This document shows, piece after piece, positions 59,609-64,000 of a stretch of DNA of 64,000 nt. Under the pieces are notes generated by a model. It was given only the letters and a program-made list of their open reading frames with translations. It was not told the DNA's origin and did not search any database. Where the stretch lies: contig NZ_CP043494.1 in NCBI RefSeq assembly GCF_044360475.1, forward strand, positions 7,440,001-7,504,000, read 5' to 3'. Source of the DNA: Archangium minus. GTDB lineage: Bacteria > Myxococcota > Myxococcia > Myxococcales > Myxococcaceae. The translations under genes were made by a program, and so were the position numbers. The stretch's first letter is position 1, and the number at the start of each line of letters is the position of its first letter.

Positions 59609-60934
59609 CTACCGACTGGCGAGCAACACCCCCGGGCCCTCTTCAATGCGGATGAGCTGGGTGGGTGCACGTGTGCTGCTCAGCGAGTCAATCCACCGGA
59701 CCGCGGCGACGACGTCCGCCTCACGCGTCGCGTGGGTGAAGACGACGATGGTGGCGTGGGTGTCCTCGGGGCGAGGAGGACGTTGGAGCACCGAGTTGAT
59801 GCTCACCCCCTTCTCACCCAGCACGCCGGCAATACGCCCCAGCACGCCGGGCTCGTCGCTGACGGAGAAGCGCAGGTAGACAGGCCCGCGACGCTCCCCA
59901 GAGGACAACAGGGGCACGTCCTGCACGTTCGGCCCGACCGGCAGGGGCAGCCGCCCGGACACCCCGGCCAGGAGGTTGCGGCAGGTGTCGATGATGTCGG
60001 ACACCACCGCACTGCCCGTGGGCAGGTCGCCGGCGCCCCGGCCCGAGTAGAGCGAGGCCCCCAGCGCCGCGGACTGGAGCAGCACCGCGTTGAAGGCGCT
60101 GCTCACGTCCGCCAGGGGACTGGCGGCGGGGATGAAGGCCGGGTGCACACGCACATCCAGTCCATCGGAGGCCCGGCGCGCCTGGGCGAGCAGCTTGAGG
60201 ACATAGCCCGCCTCGCGCCCGTGGGAGATGTCCGTGGGGGTGAGGCTCGTGATTCCCTCCACGAGGATGGACTCGGGAGACACGCGCGCGGAGAAGGCCA
60301 GCGAGGCCAGCAGACACAGCTTCTGCGCCGCGTCCATGCCACTCACGTCCAACGTGGGATCCGCCTCCGCGTAGCCGAGCTCCTGCGCCCGCCGGAGCGC
60401 GTCCGCGTATGAGGCCCCCTCGCCCGCCATGGCCGAGAGGATGAAGTTGGTGGTGCCGTTGACGATGCCCGTGAGCGACTCCACCCGATCCGAGGCGAGC
60501 GCCTCGCGCAGCGTGCGGATGATGGGGATACCGCCGCAGACGGCACCCTCGAAGTGCACGTCCACCCCACGCGCCAACGCCCGCGAGAACAGCGCCTCGC
60601 CATGCGTGGACAGCAGCGCCTTGTTCGCCGTCACCACGTGGCGGCCCGAGGCGATGGCCTGCTCGAGGTACTCGCGCGACGGACTCAGCCCGCCCATCAC
60701 CTCCACAACGACGGACACCTCCGGATCCTCGAGGATGGCCTTCATGTCGTGGGTGATGATCGAAGCGGGCACGTCCTCGGGACGGGACTTGCCTGCGTTG
60801 CGCACCAGCACGTGGCGCACACGCACCCGCGCCCCCAGGCGCCGTTCAATGTCCTTCGCGTGGTTGCTGAGGATGCGATACGTCCCCAGCCCCACGTTCC
60901 CCAGCCCCAACAGCGCGATGCCGATCTCCTTCAT
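59609..60934 (-). CDS. hom: homoserine dehydrogenase with C-terminal ACT domain
   Basis: 441 aa. It reduces aspartate semialdehyde to homoserine for threonine, methionine and isoleucine synthesis. Rossmann motif GIALLGLGNVGLGTYRIL; VNGTTNFILSAM, ADPTLDVSGMDAAQKL and KLLLAQAR-like core. The ACT domain (VYLRFSVSDEPGVLGRIAGVLGEKGVSINSVLQRP) suggests feedback inhibition by threonine. ATG 60934. It lies downstream of a lipoprotein pair (61555, gap 18 bp), possibly one transcript. Confidence 0.95.
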   Translation of the reverse strand: MKEIGIALLGLGNVGLGTYRILSNHAKDIERRLGARVRVRHVLVRNAGKSRPEDVPASIITHDMKAILEDPEVSVVVEVMGGLSPSREYLEQAIASGRHVVTANKALLSTHGEALFSRALARGVDVHFEGAVCGGIPIIRTLREALASDRVESLTGIVNGTTNFILSAMAGEGASYADALRRAQELGYAEADPTLDVSGMDAAQKLCLLASLAFSARVSPESILVEGITSLTPTDISHGREAGYVLKLLAQARRASDGLDVRVHPAFIPAASPLADVSSAFNAVLLQSAALGASLYSGRGAGDLPTGSAVVSDIIDTCRNLLAGVSGRLPLPVGPNVQDVPLLSSGERRGPVYLRFSVSDEPGVLGRIAGVLGEKGVSINSVLQRPPRPEDTHATIVVFTHATREADVVAAVRWIDSLSSTRAPTQLIRIEEGPGVLLASR

Positions 60935-60952
60935 GTGTCCCCTTGCCCGTCG

Positions 60953-61555
60953 TCAGGTGCCCGAGTCCTGAAGCTTATAGGATGCCAGCTCCAGCCACGT
61001 CTGCGGCACGCGCTCGCCGTTGCTCTTTTCGGCGGACACCTCCACGCGCACCAGCCCCACGCCCTCGGCGAAGGTGAGCGCGTTCACCAGCGTGGTGGTC
61101 GCGTCCACACGGTTGCGCGCCTCCACCCGCACGCAGTGCGCGAAGGAGCCGGCGGGTGCCTCGCAGGGCACTCCCGACTGGAGGATGCGGTAGCGCTCGG
61201 TGGAGGAGACGGACACCACGTTCGTCCACTCGTTGCCCGCAGCGAGCGGCCCGCGCAGCAGGTAGCGCTTGCGATCGCGAATGCCGAAGCCGTCTACAGA
61301 CAGCTGGCCTCCCTGGTTGTCATGGAAGTACCCGTCCTCTTCCTTGAGCACCTCCACGTCCACGGTCTTGTCCGCGCGGCCGTTGACTCGGTACGTCCAC
61401 CGGTTGCCCACCGCCAGCGGGTAGTACGCGGCCAGGGACGTGGAGGGGCGAGACTCGGACTCGGCGGCCACCTGCTGCCGACCCGCACATGCGGCCAGCT
61501 CCATCACCAGCGCGGCCCCAAGGCCCACGCGAACGACAACAGACGAAAGCTTCAT
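60953..61555 (-). CDS. lipoprotein, hypothetical
   Basis: 200 aa from ATG 61555. Signal peptide with lipobox LAAC (VVVRVGLGAALVMELAAC), then a beta-rich domain: YYPLAVGNRWTYRVNGRADKTVDVEVL, GYFHDNQGGQLSVDG and TWLELASYKL. The 'YxPLxVGNxWTY' start is frequent in exported myxobacterial lipoproteins of unknown role. It begins 4 bp after the HEAT lipoprotein gene's stop, so the two are co-transcribed. Confidence 0.65.
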   Translation of the reverse strand: MKLSSVVVRVGLGAALVMELAACAGRQQVAAESESRPSTSLAAYYPLAVGNRWTYRVNGRADKTVDVEVLKEEDGYFHDNQGGQLSVDGFGIRDRKRYLLRGPLAAGNEWTNVVSVSSTERYRILQSGVPCEAPAGSFAHCVRVEARNRVDATTTLVNALTFAEGVGLVRVEVSAEKSNGERVPQTWLELASYKLQDSGT

Positions 61556-61559
61556 GTTT

Positions 61560-62480
61560 TCAGTGTTCCGCGCGGTCCTTGCCGCGCGCCTCCGGACTGG
61601 CGAGCTTGTGTGCTGCGTAGAGCGTGTCGAGCGCCTGCTGGGCGGCGGCCTGGACGTCGGGTTGATCGTGCCCCTGCGCCACGGTGAAGAGGTACGCCTC
61701 GGCCTCAGTCCCACCGAGCTCCCCGATGGCGAAGACAACCTCCTGCACGAAGCCAATCTCCCGGTCCTTCACCAGCTCGATGAGCGCGGGAACGGCGCCC
61801 CGTGCCTTCATCTCCACCAGCGCCCCCATGGCCTGGCGCACCACCTGGGGATCCTCGTCCTGGAGCTGGCGGATGAGCAGCGGCGCCGCCGCGGGATTGC
61901 GCCGCTCGGCGAGCACGCGCAGCGCGAACTCGCGGATCCGCTCATCTTGAGACTGCAAATCCTGGAGCAGCGCCGCGTCCTCCCGGTCCGCCGCCATCAT
62001 CTGGAGCTCGGCGGCCTCAGCCACCTGGGCGAGCGCCCGCCGCAGGGCCTCGCGCAGGGCCTTGCGCCGTGCCTCGGCGTCCTTCGCCTCCACCCGCACC
62101 TCGCCCAGGCCCACCACCTGGTAGCGCTGGTCACCTTCCGCGCCCCGCCGCTCCAGCGCCAAGGTGGCGCCCACCTCGGCGAAGGAGTACGAGCTGCCGT
62201 CCCGGAGTGCCTCGCGGGTAAAGGGCAGCTCGAGCGTGAAGGACCAGGAGCCCTTCACGCGCTTCGCCTTGTCGTCCTCCTCGAGCAAGTCGAAGTGGCG
62301 GCGAGCGCGCAGGGTGTCGGCGAAGAGTGCCTGGACGTCCGACGGAGCCCAGCCGAGCAGGCCGTTGTCGACCACCGTCGCGCCCTTCAGCGAGACCTGC
62401 TCCACCGGGAAGCGCGGCTCCCGCGAGCGGCAGGCGCCGAGCATCAATGCCACAAGGGTCACGAGCAGGCCGGGCTTCAT
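61560..62480 (-). CDS. HEAT-repeat lipoprotein, hypothetical
   Basis: 306 aa. Signal peptide with lipobox LGAC (LVTLVALMLGAC). A ~120-residue domain with VEQVSLKGATVVDNGLLGWAPSDVQALFADTL and an alpha helix follows. Then HEAT/PBS-lyase type repeats from ~175: AALLQDLQSQDERIREFALRVLAERRNPAAAPLLIRQLQDEDPQVVRQAMGALVEMKARGAVPALIELVKD. It faces the periplasm or outer membrane and would be a protein-interaction scaffold. ATG 62480. Confidence 0.65.
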   Translation of the reverse strand: MKPGLLVTLVALMLGACRSREPRFPVEQVSLKGATVVDNGLLGWAPSDVQALFADTLRARRHFDLLEEDDKAKRVKGSWSFTLELPFTREALRDGSSYSFAEVGATLALERRGAEGDQRYQVVGLGEVRVEAKDAEARRKALREALRRALAQVAEAAELQMMAADREDAALLQDLQSQDERIREFALRVLAERRNPAAAPLLIRQLQDEDPQVVRQAMGALVEMKARGAVPALIELVKDREIGFVQEVVFAIGELGGTEAEAYLFTVAQGHDQPDVQAAAQQALDTLYAAHKLASPEARGKDRAEH

Positions 62481-62537
62481 ACCGGCCTACCCTAACCCAG
62501 TCTCGCGCTCCCCTCACCCATGGAGAGCGCGAGGACG

Positions 62538-64000
62538 TCAGGTCGTCCCGCCTTCCGGCGAGCCGCCCCCTGAGGGAGCAGGCCCACTGGAGGCTCCCGA
62601 CTCCGGCTCCGAGGGAGTACGGGCCCCCTCGGCGGCGGACTCGGCGTGCTGGGCGGCCGCCCGGGCATACTCCTCCGCGGCGGTGCGCTGGGCCTCGGCC
62701 GGAGCGGCGCTCTCAACACTCGGGAAAGGCGTCTGCCACTCGGCGGCCGTCCGGGTCGTCTCGCCTGGAGTGGCGAGCCCCTCGGAGGGCGCAGCCTCGG
62801 CAACCGGAGCGGACTCGGCGGGCACGGAGGTCCCGGCGGGGGTGGCCTCAGCCGTCGGAGGAGACCCCTCGGCGCTGGTGACGGTCACCTCGGCTTGGGT
62901 CACAGACTCCTCTGTGGTGGTGACGGACACCTCGGCGGACGTCACCGCGGCGGCAGTGATGGCCCCCTCGGCAGCCCCACCGGCCTCACCTGGCGTGCCT
63001 GGAGCGCCCTCGGCACCCCGGCCACCCCGACCGCGACGGCCCCGGCGGCGACGGCGGCGGCGCTTGCGCTCACCCGCGGCAGCGCCCTCACCCGGAGCAC
63101 CCCCCTCGGCCTGGCCGCCGACGAAGGCGCTCGCGGCCTCCAGATCGTCGTCCTCGCCCTCGTCGTCACCCTCCTCGCCCTGCTCGTCCTCGGACAGCGC
63201 CGCGGGCGCGATGGCCTCGGTGGGCGCGACGGCGACCGCTCCGGGCTCCCCGGCGGCGGCCTCACCCGGCTGTGCGCTCTGAGCGGCCTGCCGCTCCTGC
63301 CTCTCGCGGCGGCGCTCCTCACGACGCTGCTCCCGCTCGCGCTGGCGCTCCTCGCGGCGCTCCTCGCGTCGCTGACGCTTCTGGGCGTCCTCTTCACTCT
63401 CCTCGGCGGGCGCGGCGGCACGCGGAGACTCCGTCTCCTCGCCAGCCTCCTCACCCTCCTCGGAGCGGGCCTGCTTCTCGCGCTGGCGCTCCTCGCGGCG
63501 CTTCTGGGCCTCCTCGGCCTCGAGCTTCGCCACCTCGAAGAAGCGCTCGTCCACGTCGTACAGCTCCACCGTGGTGACGCTCACCGCGGCCTTGGCCTCG
63601 AGGAACTTCTCGCCGAGCGCGTCACCGCACCACAGCATCACCAGCGAGCCGGTCGCCTGGGCTTCGGTGCGCGCATCGCCCCGCACGTCCCCGGCGCACG
63701 CCAGCAAGCCCACCTGGGCCGAGTAGTGGCCGAGGTCCTTGCGCAGCTCCTGCACCGTCTTGCGATCCAACGACGGCGTGCCCTTGAGCATGCGGATGGC
63801 GTAGCGCAGCTCCACGCTGCCCTCGCGCTTGCGGGCGGTGAGCAGCGGGCCTTCCTTGGAGCGCTTGGCCACCTTCAGCTCGCGGAAGCCCAGCGCGTGC
63901 ATCATCTTCACGACGGACTTCTCGAAGGTGCCCACGTCCAGCTCGCCCAGGCGCTTGCGCAGCGCCCGCGCCACGGCCTTGCGCGCGTCCTTCACCGCTG
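62538..64000 (-). CDS. Mrr-like (degenerate) protein with long charged tail, partial (5' end outside window)
   Basis: Open to the right edge; an internal GTG at 63995 begins MKDARKAVARALRKRLGELDVGTFEKSVVKMMHALGF. The restriction-endonuclease-like domain runs through AKRSKEGPLLTARKREGSVELRYAIRMLKG and LGEKFLEAK, but the catalytic (D/E)xK pattern is replaced (IRM), so catalysis is doubtful. The rest is a repetitive charged coil (EERQREKQ, RREERQRER), an Arg-rich block and a Thr/Ala/Pro/Gly tail. It may be an RNA- or DNA-binding scaffold. The stop is at 62538. Confidence 0.6.
   Translation of the reverse strand, partial: AVKDARKAVARALRKRLGELDVGTFEKSVVKMMHALGFRELKVAKRSKEGPLLTARKREGSVELRYAIRMLKGTPSLDRKTVQELRKDLGHYSAQVGLLACAGDVRGDARTEAQATGSLVMLWCGDALGEKFLEAKAAVSVTTVELYDVDERFFEVAKLEAEEAQKRREERQREKQARSEEGEEAGEETESPRAAAPAEESEEDAQKRQRREERREERQREREQRREERRRERQERQAAQSAQPGEAAAGEPGAVAVAPTEAIAPAALSEDEQGEEGDDEGEDDDLEAASAFVGGQAEGGAPGEGAAAGERKRRRRRRRGRRGRGGRGAEGAPGTPGEAGGAAEGAITAAAVTSAEVSVTTTEESVTQAEVTVTSAEGSPPTAEATPAGTSVPAESAPVAEAAPSEGLATPGETTRTAAEWQTPFPSVESAAPAEAQRTAAEEYARAAAQHAESAAEGARTPSEPESGASSGPAPSGGGSPEGGTT

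Overview
The window is GC-rich DNA from a myxobacterium, most likely the Cystobacterineae (Myxococcus/Archangium/Cystobacter group). The strongest evidence is a complete Frz chemosensory cluster in Myxococcus order (frzF-G-E-CD-B-A, with divergent frzZ), followed 6 kb later by frzS. Many lipoproteins, an ECF sigma/anti-sigma pair and orphan type VI effector genes fit the same group. No rRNA gene, intact tRNA gene or CRISPR array was seen.

Layout. 1-5.4 kb: a partial GYF-like membrane protein, truA, a 54-aa ribbon-helix-helix regulator with three 11-bp-spaced upstream iterons, an outer-membrane-type protein, then a sulfur block on the minus strand (cysO-like carrier, JAMM protease, APS-kinase-like protein with a histone-H1-like tail, larE). 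5.4-13 kb: a NarL-type two-component pair, an AI-2E family exporter, lipoproteins, a P1 (DmpA) peptidase and a TetR regulator. 13-24.8 kb: a carotenoid oxygenase divergent from the TetR gene, oxidoreductases, a fused tandem ATP-grasp ligase operon, hemB, and an ABC transporter operon.

24.8-36.2 kb is an accessory island, visibly richer in AT in places. It holds a vgrG with an M15 peptidoglycan-peptidase gene, a DUF2169 / ketosynthase-like / DUF4150-PAAR carrier module, a PD-(D/E)XK-like nuclease effector, a DUF3396 immunity gene, a TIGR02270-like protein, a decayed IS3 copy, and a tRNA-3'-end-like fragment with its terminator. No T6SS structural (tss) genes are present, so this is an orphan effector island that would rely on a secretion machine encoded elsewhere.

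36.3-39.9 kb: an RNA methyltransferase, a DUF1015 protein, a membrane protein and a PHA-system protein. 39.9-56.5 kb: the Frz system that controls gliding reversals (receptor FrzCD, couplers FrzA/B, hybrid kinase FrzE, adaptation enzymes FrzF/G, output FrzZ), then an amidase, a radical SAM protein, alanine dehydrogenase, the ECF sigma/anti-sigma pair and FrzS. The FrzZ here has a greatly expanded Ala/Pro linker built partly from a 93-bp tandem repeat. 56.5-64 kb: housekeeping genes (coaX, birA, hom), two lipoproteins and a partial Mrr-like protein with a long charged tail.

Gene calls rest on reading translations and motifs; no database search was possible. Start sites were chosen by codon, Shine-Dalgarno spacing and family length. 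Promoter and operator calls are predictions from sequence only.
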